This document shows, one piece after another, positions 15,985 through 23,408 of a stretch of DNA of 64,000 bases. Source of the DNA: Planctomycetota bacterium (GTDB lineage: Bacteria > Planctomycetota > SZUA-567 > JAKLDR01); the NCBI GenBank assembly GCA_022703445.1, contig JAKLDR010000011.1, positions 1 to 64,000 on the forward strand. The letters are read 5' to 3'. Numbering within the stretch: the first letter of the stretch is position 1; each line of letters begins with the position of its first letter. The notes under the pieces were generated by a model. The model was not told where the DNA came from and searched no databases. It saw only the letters and a list, made by a program, of their open reading frames with translations. The position numbers and the translations under genes were made by a program.

Positions 15985-16863
15985 ATGTTCCACAGAGGCA
16001 AGAAGCGCGTCCGCAGGGAGCCCGACGCTTTCCAGAAGACCTTCGGCGGCCTGCTCGAGCACGTCCGCGGCTCCGGCATGCTGCTGATCATCCTGCTGGT
16101 CGGCGCGCTGGTGGCCGTCGCCGCCCTGTGGGTGGCGTCCAGCCGACGCATGGAGACGGAGGCCGCCGCCCAGTCCAAGCTGGCCGCGGCCCTCGAACAT
16201 CCGGCTCCCGCGGACCGGCTGACCGCCGTGCGCAAGCTGGCCGAGGAGTCCCCCGACACCCGCGCCGGCGCCCTGGCCTTGTGGACCGAGGCCATCCTGC
16301 TGCACGAACAGGCCATCAAGGGCGCCAAGGAGGAGAACCTCCGCGAGGCCCTGCAGAAGATCGATGCCTTCCTCGCCAAGAACCCCGGGCACCTGCTGAC
16401 CCCGCAGGCCCTGGAGCGGCGCGCGCTGGTGTTGGAAGACACCGCCATGATGCTCCGGGAATCCGGCAAGACCGACGAGGCCGCCAGGACCTTCGCGTCC
16501 GCCGCACAGGCCTTCGAGCAGGCGGCCAAGGCGGTGGTCGACACGGACCGGGCCTACCTGCGCGGCCGGCTGCTCTACGGCCAGGCCCGCTGCCAGACGG
16601 AGCTCAAGCAGACCGAGCAGGCCGTCCAGACCCTGGAGCAGGCCCTGAAGGCCAAGACCGAGGACCGCGGCGACCCCTGGCGCCCGGCGGCTTCGGCGCT
16701 GCTGGCCCAGCTCCGGCCGGCCTCTCGCGACCTGCGCCTCAAGGCCACGGCCTCCGACGAGACCGCCCCGGCCGCGCCCAAACCGGCCGCCGGCGGCCCG
16801 GGAAAGGATGCTCCCAAGGACGCGCCCAAGGCCGCTCCCGGCGATGCCGGGAAGGGCGGCTGA
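15985..16863 (+). CDS. Membrane-anchored TPR-like protein
   Basis: 292 residues: a basic cytoplasmic N-terminus (MFHRGKKRVRREP), one membrane helix (about residues 31-52, GMLLIILLVGALVAVAALWV), then an Ala/Glu-rich helical domain with tandem TPR-like units such as EENLREALQKIDAFLAKNPG and QTEQAVQTLEQALKAKTEDR. The tail is a low-complexity Ala/Pro/Lys stretch. This resembles periplasmic TPR proteins of the YfgM/BamD type, with the TPRs probably outside the membrane. It starts 3 nt after the PHP stop. Exact role unknown. Confidence 0.82.
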   Translation: MFHRGKKRVRREPDAFQKTFGGLLEHVRGSGMLLIILLVGALVAVAALWVASSRRMETEAAAQSKLAAALEHPAPADRLTAVRKLAEESPDTRAGALALWTEAILLHEQAIKGAKEENLREALQKIDAFLAKNPGHLLTPQALERRALVLEDTAMMLRESGKTDEAARTFASAAQAFEQAAKAVVDTDRAYLRGRLLYGQARCQTELKQTEQAVQTLEQALKAKTEDRGDPWRPAASALLAQLRPASRDLRLKATASDETAPAAPKPAAGGPGKDAPKDAPKAAPGDAGKGG

Positions 16864-16875
16864 CCGCGCCGGTCC

Positions 16876-16903
16876 TTGACAAGGGAGGCGCTCCGGATAC
16901 GCT
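16876..16903 (+). promoter_or_regulatory. Candidate promoter of the corrinoid protein gene
   Basis: TTGACA (16876-16881), 16-bp spacer, TACGCT (16898-16903; weak -10). A second TTGACA sits at 16912-16917. The leader contains a strong SD, AGGAGAGG, before the ATG at 16976, so this gene is not leaderless. Confidence 0.4.
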
Positions 16904-16975
16904 TCGGGCAGTTGACAACGGCCGCGCCAGTGACGGGCGACGGCTTTCGGGGGCGAGATTAGGAGAGGATGGTTC

Positions 16976-17602
16976 ATGGCGGACTTCAACAAGATCTCGG
17001 AGATGCTCCAGAAGGGCAAGGCCAAGGACGTCGAGGCCCTGGTCAAGCAGGCTGCCGATGAAGGCGTTCCGCCCGGCGACATTCTCGGCAAGGGGCTGAT
17101 CGCCGGCATGTCCATCGTCGGCGACAAGTTCAAGAAGAACCAGGTCTACGTGCCCGAGGTGCTGATCGCCGCGCGCGCCATGCACGCCGGCCTCAAGGTC
17201 CTCGAGCCGCTGCTGGCCAAGGCCGGCGTCAAGCCCCTCGGCGTGGTCGCCGTCGGCACGGTCAAGAACGACCTGCACGACATCGGCAAGAACCTGGTCA
17301 TAATGATGCTCAAGGGCGCCGGCTTCCAGGTCATCGACCTGGGCATCGACGTCCCGGCCGAGAAGTTCGTCAAGGCCGCCCAGGACGGCGCCCAGGTGCT
17401 GGGCCTGTCCGCCCTGTTGACCACCACCATGCCCCAGATGAAGAGCGTGGTCGACGCCTGCAAGAGCGCCAACGTCAAGGCCAAGATCATGATCGGCGGC
17501 GCGCCGGTCACCCAGGCCTACTGCGACGAGATTGGCGCCCAGGGCTACGCGCCCGACGCCGCCAGCGCCGTGGACGTGGCCAAGAAGCTGCTGGTCGCCT
17601 GA
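16976..17602 (+). CDS. Cobalamin-binding (corrinoid) methyl-carrier protein
   Basis: 208 residues with the two-domain layout of MtaC/MtbC/MttC-type corrinoid proteins. An N-terminal helical cap (about 1-85) precedes a Rossmann B12 domain with the motif D99-x-H101-x-x-G104 (NDLHDIGKNLV), where His101 is the lower cobalt ligand. The IGGAPVTQAYCDEIGAQGY segment is also typical. It would shuttle a methyl group between a substrate methyltransferase and an acceptor such as tetrahydrofolate. A UroD-type methyltransferase lies nearby (19616-20596) but on the other strand. A strong terminator follows. Confidence 0.95.
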   Translation: MADFNKISEMLQKGKAKDVEALVKQAADEGVPPGDILGKGLIAGMSIVGDKFKKNQVYVPEVLIAARAMHAGLKVLEPLLAKAGVKPLGVVAVGTVKNDLHDIGKNLVIMMLKGAGFQVIDLGIDVPAEKFVKAAQDGAQVLGLSALLTTTMPQMKSVVDACKSANVKAKIMIGGAPVTQAYCDEIGAQGYAPDAASAVDVAKKLLVA

Positions 17603-17623
17603 AGATCGCCTGAACGCGGTTGC

Positions 17624-17656
17624 GCGGGGGCTCCGACCGGAGCCCCCGCTCATTTT
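17624..17656. terminator. Strong terminator between corrinoid and ABC-F genes
   Basis: GCGGGGGCTCC (17624-17634) pairs perfectly with GGAGCCCCCGC (17639-17649) around a GACC loop, followed by TCATTTT. The ABC-F stop codon (17650-17652) lies inside the T tract, so the hairpin serves two convergent genes. Confidence 0.8.
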
Positions 17657-19602
17657 GCGGGGGAGGGCTCCGGGCCCGGGCCGGCCTGCCCCAGGGACTC
17701 TCCAGTCTCGACCCACTCGGCCATCAGGGCCTGGAGGCGCTCGTCCGCCGCGCGGTACTCGTCGCCCAGGCGCCGGACCGCGTCCAGGTCCTGGGCCTCG
17801 CCGGCCAGTCCGATGCGCGCGCCGAGTTCGGCGAGCTTCTGTTCCAGCCCGTGGATCTCGGCTTCGAGTTCCTTGTGGCGGGCTGCCAGCCGGGACCGCC
17901 GGCGCATCTCCCGCCGGGCATCCTCGCGCGCCTGGGCCGCGGCCTCCCGCGCCGCGCCGGGTTCGTCCGCCGCACCCGGCGCAGCCCCCGAGCCCCGGAC
18001 GCGGAGGTAGTCCGACCAGTTCCCGGCCATGGCCCGCACCTCGCCCCCGGCGATGATCCACAGGTCGGTGGCCAAGGCGTCGACCAGGTACCGGTCGTGG
18101 CTCACGAAGAGCACCGTTCCGTCGAACTCCCGCAGGACCTCCTGGAGCACCTCCTGCGAGGGGATGTCCAGGTGGTTGGTGGGCTCGTCGAGCATGAGCA
18201 GGTTGGCCCCGGCCAGCGCCAAGCGGGCCAGGGCCACGCGGCTGCGCTGCCCGCCGGACAGGTCGCCGATCCGCTTGAAAACGTCATCCCCGCAGAACAG
18301 GTACTGGCCGAGGTAGCTCCTGACCTGCTCGGGCTTCATGGCCGGCCGAACCGCGCGCACCGCCTCGAGCACCTGCACGTTCTCGTCGAGGTCGGCATGG
18401 GTCTGCGACAGATACCCCGGAGCGATGCTTGCCCCGCGCTTGACCGTGCCGGACAGCGGGGGGATATCCCCGAGGAGGGTCCGCACCAGGGTGGTCTTGC
18501 CCGAGCCGTTGGCCCCCACCAGGGCCACCCGCCGTCCGCGGACGAGGTCCAATTCGGGGATCCGCAGCAGCGGCCGCTCCCGATCGTAGCCCGCCACCAG
18601 CGAGCGGGCGCGCAGGACCAGATCCCCGCCCCTTTCCGCCTCGCGCATTTCCACCCGGATGCGCGAAGCCTCCGGCGGGCGCCCTATGGCCTCGCGCTCC
18701 AGGAACTTCTCCAGGTGCGCCTGGCGGCCGCGGGCCTCCTTGGAGCGCTGCCCGGCGCCGTAGCGGCGGACGAAGTCGCGGGTCTTCTCGATGTACTCCT
18801 GCTGGGCCTCCCAGCGGGCCAGGCGTTCGGCGTAGCGCTCCTCGCGCTGGCGGGTGTAGGCGCTGTAGTTGCCGCGGTAGGTTTCGAGCGTCCCGAAGCA
18901 GATCTCCCAGACCCGCGCGGCGAGCTTGTCCAGGAAGAAGCGGTCGTGGGACACCACCACCAGCGTGCCCTCGAAGCGCGCGAGGAACTCCTCCAGCCAC
19001 TCGATGGCATCGAGGTCCAGGTGGTTGGTGGGTTCGTCGAGCAGCAGGACCTCCGGCGCCTCGAGCAGCAGCCGGGCGAGCAGGGCCCGCGTCCGCTGGC
19101 CGCCGGATAGCTCGCCCAGCCGCTGTTCGCGCTGCTCGGCGCTGAACCCCAGCCCGGAGAGGACCGTCTCCATCTTCCGCTGGTAGGAGTAGCCGCCGCG
19201 GTGCTCGAAATCCGCCTGCAGGACGCTCAGGCGCGCCAGCAGCCTGTCGTGCTCGGCCCCGGAAGGCTCCGCGGACAGCTGCTCGGAGAGCTCGTGGATC
19301 TCGGCCTCGGTGCGGCGGAGCGGTTCGAAGACGCCCAGCAGGTGCGCCCAGAGCGTCTCCGTGTCCTGGCCGGACGGGGGGACCTGGGGCAGGTACCCAA
19401 CGCGCAGGCCGCGCCGGGACTGCACCTGCCCCCAACTCGGCTCCTCGGCCCCGGAGAGGATCCGCAGCAGCGTGGTCTTGCCGCCGCCGTTGGGGCCGAC
19501 CAGGCCGATGCGGTCGCCCTCCTCCACCTGGAAGCAGAGGCCCCTGAACACCTCGTGGGCGCCGTAGTGCCGGCCGACGCCCTCGCCGGATATCAGCGCC
19601 AT
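17650..19602 (-). CDS. ABC-F family ATPase (Uup-like)
   Basis: 650 residues with two ABC ATPase domains and no membrane segments, the ABC-F layout of ribosome-associated translation factors. Domain 1 has Walker A GPNGGGKTT, signature LSGGQRTRALLA and LLLDEPTNHLDL; domain 2 has GANGSGKTT, LSGGQRSRVALA and LMLDEPTNHLDI. A charged linker (about 245-320) separates them, and the C-terminus is a predicted coiled coil, as in Uup. Members rescue stalled ribosomes or protect from antibiotics. It follows the methyltransferase gene by 13 nt, so both are probably one transcript. Confidence 0.95.
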   Translation of the reverse strand: MALISGEGVGRHYGAHEVFRGLCFQVEEGDRIGLVGPNGGGKTTLLRILSGAEEPSWGQVQSRRGLRVGYLPQVPPSGQDTETLWAHLLGVFEPLRRTEAEIHELSEQLSAEPSGAEHDRLLARLSVLQADFEHRGGYSYQRKMETVLSGLGFSAEQREQRLGELSGGQRTRALLARLLLEAPEVLLLDEPTNHLDLDAIEWLEEFLARFEGTLVVVSHDRFFLDKLAARVWEICFGTLETYRGNYSAYTRQREERYAERLARWEAQQEYIEKTRDFVRRYGAGQRSKEARGRQAHLEKFLEREAIGRPPEASRIRVEMREAERGGDLVLRARSLVAGYDRERPLLRIPELDLVRGRRVALVGANGSGKTTLVRTLLGDIPPLSGTVKRGASIAPGYLSQTHADLDENVQVLEAVRAVRPAMKPEQVRSYLGQYLFCGDDVFKRIGDLSGGQRSRVALARLALAGANLLMLDEPTNHLDIPSQEVLQEVLREFDGTVLFVSHDRYLVDALATDLWIIAGGEVRAMAGNWSDYLRVRGSGAAPGAADEPGAAREAAAQAREDARREMRRRSRLAARHKELEAEIHGLEQKLAELGARIGLAGEAQDLDAVRRLGDEYRAADERLQALMAEWVETGESLGQAGPGPEPSPAK

Positions 19603-19615
19603 GCCGCGGCCGGCC

Positions 19616-20596
19616 TCAGGGCTTCCAGTTGCGCACCGTGCGGCAGAACTCGGCGATGTTCTCGATGGGCGTCTCGGCGGGCAGGTCGCATCCGGTGGAG
19701 GCGATGAAGTTGGGCACGCCGCGCATGGCCTCCAGCAGCCCCAGGGTGGCGTTGCGCACGGCCTCGCGGCTGCCGGTGAGCATGTCCGTCACCGGGCTGA
19801 GGTTGCCGATCAGCACCACCTCGGGGTCGACGCGCGGGGCGATCCGCGGGAAGTTCACGGCCGCGTCGAGACTGAGGCCCTGAGCGCCCGTCCGGCACAT
19901 GCCCTCGATCAGATGCTCGGTGTTGCCGCAGATGTGCAGCACGGTCTTGATGTCCAGGTGGCGGATGACGTTGGCGGTGCTCTGGCCGCTGAACTCCCAG
20001 TAGGCATCGGGCGACAGGATCACCGCGGTGGGCTCGAGGATGGCGATCATCCCGGCGCCGGCCGCCTCCAGGGACTTGGCGTACTCGATGACCGCGTGCT
20101 CGCAGAAGTTCACCGTGGCCCGGACCACGTCCGGGGAGTCGATGGTGGCCAGGGCGATGTCGTTGGCCCCGATCATCAGCCCGGCCAGCGAGAACGGCCC
20201 GATCACGTAGCCGCCCACCGGGATGGAGAGCTTCCGGGAGAGCTGCCGGACGGTCTCCTGGAAGACCCAGGCCCGCCCGTCGTAGAGCGGATCGACCACC
20301 TTGAACTGATCCAGGTCGGAGACCTGCTTGACCGGGTGCCACTCCACGGTGGCCGACTCCTGCAGCGGGAACTTGATGGGCAGCCCCAGGGCGCCCGCCT
20401 CCACCGACAGGTCCATCATGGTGAAGATGGCGTCCGGCAGGATGCGCTCGGCCAGCTTGTAGAGCGACCGGGCCTGCAGTTCGGCGTTGAACTCGTTCTG
20501 CTTGACGGTGGACCTGGTCAGCTGCACGCCGGGGTATCCGGCCAGGGGCACGACCAGCCGCCTGGGGCTCTCCCGGACCATGTCGATGAGGCGCAT
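19616..20596 (-). CDS. Uroporphyrinogen-decarboxylase-family corrinoid methyltransferase (MtaA/MtbA-like)
   Basis: 326 residues of UroD fold, of the methyltransferase rather than the haem-pathway type. It carries zinc ligands in LHICGNTEHLI (His ~221, Cys ~223) and ASTGCDLP (Cys ~303), the His-x-Cys...Cys pattern that activates thiols in MtaA/MtbA/CmuA. True HemE lacks these. Expected role: moving a methyl group to or from a corrinoid protein such as the one at 16976-17602. It has its own predicted promoter overlapping the end of the heparinase gene. Confidence 0.88.
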   Translation of the reverse strand: MRLIDMVRESPRRLVVPLAGYPGVQLTRSTVKQNEFNAELQARSLYKLAERILPDAIFTMMDLSVEAGALGLPIKFPLQESATVEWHPVKQVSDLDQFKVVDPLYDGRAWVFQETVRQLSRKLSIPVGGYVIGPFSLAGLMIGANDIALATIDSPDVVRATVNFCEHAVIEYAKSLEAAGAGMIAILEPTAVILSPDAYWEFSGQSTANVIRHLDIKTVLHICGNTEHLIEGMCRTGAQGLSLDAAVNFPRIAPRVDPEVVLIGNLSPVTDMLTGSREAVRNATLGLLEAMRGVPNFIASTGCDLPAETPIENIAEFCRTVRNWKP

Positions 20597-20635
20597 GGAT
20601 GTCGACCCTTTCGTTGTTCTGCCGCTCGCCGTCCG

Positions 20636-20663
20636 ATGTTACCGCTGTCGCGGCCTGTTTCAA
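20636..20663 (-). promoter_or_regulatory. Predicted promoter of the UroD-type methyltransferase
   Basis: Minus strand -35 TTGAAA (20663-20658), 16-bp spacer, -10 TAACAT (20641-20636). The leader is about 33 nt with GAAAGG before the ATG. The -35 overlaps the last codons of the heparinase gene. Confidence 0.5.
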
Positions 20664-22804
20664 GGTTTCGGGGCGGAGAGAACCTCCCGGCCGCCGGTCG
20701 AGACGCGCATCCCTCCGTCGCGACCGAGACTGAAAAGGTCTTCGACTCCGCCCTGGCGCACCTTGATGACCAGCCCGTCGGCGCCCTCCTCGATCGCGAC
20801 TGACTCGACCACCGGCCTGCCGCCCTTCCGGACCGGTTCTAGGACCGCGGCGAACCGTGCGCTCCGGCCGGTGCGCGAAACGATCGCCAGCGGCACGCGG
20901 TCCTCGACCGAGGCGCCCACCCCGTCGGCGGTGACCACCTGCGTGCCGGCCGCCGCTGCCACGGCAAGCCAGGTGCTCACTTCGTCTCCGGCGAACTCGA
21001 CGCGGACCGCGCCGTCGGTACGACCGCCCCTGGCGCCCTTCAGGTACTCCCGGCCGACCATCTTCCAGTCCGCAGGAACCTCGCCGGCGGCGGCCTCGCA
21101 GCGCGCGGCCGAGCCCCGGTTGTGGTAGGTCCAGTCGAAACGCCGCTCGCTCCCGGCCGCCAGTTCGTCCAACACCAGCAGGTAGGAAGGCATGATGACG
21201 AGCAGCCGCCGGTGCCGGACTCCCTTGTAAGCCGCGTCGCAGGAGGCCAGGGCCGCCGCACAGGAGTCGTTGGCGGCAAAGAGCTCACACTTGCCCTCGA
21301 CCGGCTCCTGGCTCAGTCCGTCGACCAGCACGGCGTTGTGGCCGACCGTGGCCTTGTACCAGTTTCCGTGGACCGGCAGGCGGTAGGCCTGACTGGCGGC
21401 GCGGCCCGGATCGACTCCCAGCTCCTTCCCGTACCCGAAGAAGACGAAGCTCAGCTTGTCGAGGTGGCCGTGGAAGCCGCCGTAGGGGCCGAAGGTGAAG
21501 GCCGCGGCCAGCCCCGCCTCGCCCTTGGTGCGGAGGACCGCGTGGCCGGCGCCCCTGAAGACTTCGCTGCCCCCCGGAGCGGGCCGCCTGGGGGCTGCCT
21601 CCGGCTCCCGCCCGAACAGGACCGACTCCCAGGAAGGCTTGTCCGGCAGGAGCGCCGCCAGCGCCGGTTCGCGGGTCGCGTTCCAGGCGCACTCCAGGAG
21701 CCGACCGTCGCCCGCCGCCTTGGTGTTCACGTCGTCGCCGAAGCGGGGCAGCGAACCGTCGGGCATGGCGTAGCGCGCGGAGAGCGTGAACATCTTCCGG
21801 AACTCCGGCCGCTTCCAGAGGTCGAGCCCGAGCCGGCGGGCCGGCTCGGCGGTGGCCACCAGGGCGCTCAGCGTGTAGAAGTGGTAGCCCCAGCTGTTCT
21901 CGTACCACATGCCGTCGGCCGAGACCGAGGCCTTCATCTGGAAGTCGAAGCCGTTGGCCGGGTCGGAGACGGCGCGCTCGACCCAGGCGGCCTCGCCGAG
22001 CAGCGCCCCGCCCCAGACCATGGCGGCATTGTGCCAGGACTGCCAGTTGCTCTTGCCGGACTGGTTCCTGGCGATGTTCTCGATCATCGGCCGGACCAGC
22101 CCGTCGCGGACGGCCTTGGCCTCCGCGTCGGAGAGCACTCTCGAGCCGAGAACCAGGTCGAAGGCCGGGCCGATCTCCAGGGAGAACTGGGCCGCCTCGT
22201 TGAGGGTCTGCTCGAAAATGTGCCCGCCGGACTTGCTCCTGGCATCCTTCCAGTTGTTGGTGTGGTAGGGGTACTTCGCGTACCGCTCGGAGTAGCCCTT
22301 GAGAACGGCAGCGGCGTGCTCGGAGTAGCGCCGCTCGCCGGTTATGGCCCCGGCCCAGGCGCAGTCGATCATGCCCTTGAGGATGACGTAGTGCTGGCGC
22401 TCGAAGATCACGTCGTCGTAGGGCTCGCCGGTGTAGACCTTGCCGCACTTGGGGCAGCGGTGATGTGCCTCGTCGACGGTCTTGAGCGCCATCTGGCAGG
22501 CGTCGCACTGGTACCACTGGTTGTGCTGCCCGCCGCGCGGCGGGAAGACGATGGCTTTGCCGGCGACCTTGTCGGCCCGGGCCACCAGCGCGGCGACAAC
22601 GTCGTGCGCCGCTCCCCTCCCCTTCCAGGCGGCCTGCAGCCGGCCGAGTTCCTCGGGAGTGCAGGCCAGGCAGGGATGCTTCATGGGGCTGGGCAGGGTG
22701 ATCCGGGGCATGGCGGGCTCCTCGGAGCGCGCGGCGCAGGGAAGACATGCGGCCATAATAGTGACCGCAACCATCACAACGGACCGACTGACGAGGACTG
22801 ACAT
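20660..22804 (-). CDS. Secreted heparinase II/III-family polysaccharide lyase with inserted zinc ribbon
   Basis: 714 residues. A signal peptide (about 1-28, SVVMVAVTIMAACLPCAAR) is followed by an all-helical toroid (alginate-lyase-like) and a C-terminal beta-sandwich of Hepar_II_III type. Conserved lyase residues appear in GPYGGFHGHLDKLSFVFFGY (His) and YKATVGHNAVLVDGLS (His). Early in the chain (about 90-130) is a zinc ribbon, CDACQMALK...CPKCGKVY, an unusual addition to a secreted lyase. It should cleave acidic polysaccharides by beta-elimination; the actual substrate cannot be told. SD GGAGG precedes the ATG. Confidence 0.9.
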   Translation of the reverse strand: MSVLVSRSVVMVAVTIMAACLPCAARSEEPAMPRITLPSPMKHPCLACTPEELGRLQAAWKGRGAAHDVVAALVARADKVAGKAIVFPPRGGQHNQWYQCDACQMALKTVDEAHHRCPKCGKVYTGEPYDDVIFERQHYVILKGMIDCAWAGAITGERRYSEHAAAVLKGYSERYAKYPYHTNNWKDARSKSGGHIFEQTLNEAAQFSLEIGPAFDLVLGSRVLSDAEAKAVRDGLVRPMIENIARNQSGKSNWQSWHNAAMVWGGALLGEAAWVERAVSDPANGFDFQMKASVSADGMWYENSWGYHFYTLSALVATAEPARRLGLDLWKRPEFRKMFTLSARYAMPDGSLPRFGDDVNTKAAGDGRLLECAWNATREPALAALLPDKPSWESVLFGREPEAAPRRPAPGGSEVFRGAGHAVLRTKGEAGLAAAFTFGPYGGFHGHLDKLSFVFFGYGKELGVDPGRAASQAYRLPVHGNWYKATVGHNAVLVDGLSQEPVEGKCELFAANDSCAAALASCDAAYKGVRHRRLLVIMPSYLLVLDELAAGSERRFDWTYHNRGSAARCEAAAGEVPADWKMVGREYLKGARGGRTDGAVRVEFAGDEVSTWLAVAAAAGTQVVTADGVGASVEDRVPLAIVSRTGRSARFAAVLEPVRKGGRPVVESVAIEEGADGLVIKVRQGGVEDLFSLGRDGGMRVSTGGREVLSAPKP

Positions 22805-22884
22805 GACTCCCTCCGCGCTGTTCTAAGCAGGCATCGTAGGTGCACCGGTCGAGAGGTCAAGCGGCGTATGGGTGAAGTAGATTC

Positions 22885-22912
22885 TTGACTTGCTCCCGAC
22901 CATAGGCAGAAT
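22885..22912 (+). promoter_or_regulatory. Candidate promoter of the small membrane protein gene
   Basis: TTGACT (22885-22890), 16-bp spacer, CAGAAT (22907-22912), matching the TTGNNN-16-NAGAAT form seen elsewhere in the window. The ATG is 26 nt further on, with GAGGG between. Confidence 0.45.
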
Positions 22913-22938
22913 GTTGGGCGGATGAGGGCTCATGGTCA

Positions 22939-23340
22939 ATGGAGGAAATTCTCGCAGTCTTTCTGCAGTTCCTGTGCGAATTCACAGCCAACGTTCTCAT
23001 TGGCACTCCACTTGACACATTGTTCAGCCAAAGGAAGAGGCCGGAACCTGCGCGCATTGCCGGAATGTGCGTCATCTGGCTCGTTATGGGAGCTGCCATC
23101 GCCGGCTTTTCCCTCATGGCGTTCCCTCGCACGCTCATCTCAGTTCCTGCATTGCGCATCATCAACCTGGGCCTTGCCCCCGCTGTCTCCGGACTGATCT
23201 CGCAGGCCATCGCAAGACGTCGCGCACGACGCAACCCAGTCATAGTTCCGCGCAAGCATTTCTGGCTTACCCTATGCTTCACTCTCGGGTTCGTCCTCAT
23301 TCGGTTCGTATATGCGGTGCGCCCTGGGAGCGAGGCATAG
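22939..23340 (+). CDS. Small membrane protein of unknown function
   Basis: 133 residues with three likely membrane helices: about 41-63 (IAGMCVIWLVMGAAIAGFSL), 67-92 (LISVPALRIINLGLAPAV) and 108-127 (FWLTLCFTLGFVLIRFVYAV), with an Arg-rich loop ARRRARRNP between the last two. The DNA is visibly less GC-rich than its neighbours and the third codon positions are less biased, suggesting recent gain. The opposite strand is also open over much of this stretch, but only the plus frame shows a membrane-protein pattern and an upstream promoter. No family recognised. Confidence 0.65.
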   Translation: MEEILAVFLQFLCEFTANVLIGTPLDTLFSQRKRPEPARIAGMCVIWLVMGAAIAGFSLMAFPRTLISVPALRIINLGLAPAVSGLISQAIARRRARRNPVIVPRKHFWLTLCFTLGFVLIRFVYAVRPGSEA

Positions 23341-23373
23341 CTGGCTCACCATGAGTTCCGCCTGCCCTGCCGG

Positions 23374-23401
23374 TTGCATAGCGCTCCTCCCACTGGATAA
23401 T
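23374..23401 (+). promoter_or_regulatory. Promoter of rluD-like gene, placing the start codon at +1
   Basis: TTGCAT (23374-23379), 16-bp spacer, GATAAT (23396-23401). The ATG at 23409 follows after seven nucleotides (CTCCCCC) with no Shine-Dalgarno: predicted leaderless. Confidence 0.55.
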
Positions 23402-23408
23402 CTCCCCC

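Noticed and set aside
16864..16975. Cobalamin riboswitch upstream of the corrinoid gene
   Set aside because: Only ~110 nt are available and the B12-box sequence is absent; a simple promoter plus SD explains the region.
19616..20596. HemE (haem-pathway uroporphyrinogen decarboxylase)
   Set aside because: The zinc-ligand pattern HxC...C is that of corrinoid methyltransferases, which true HemE lacks, and a corrinoid protein is nearby.
22857..23300. Minus-strand ORF opposite the small membrane protein
   Set aside because: Its composition is not membrane- or domain-like and it lacks an upstream promoter or SD, unlike the plus-strand frame.
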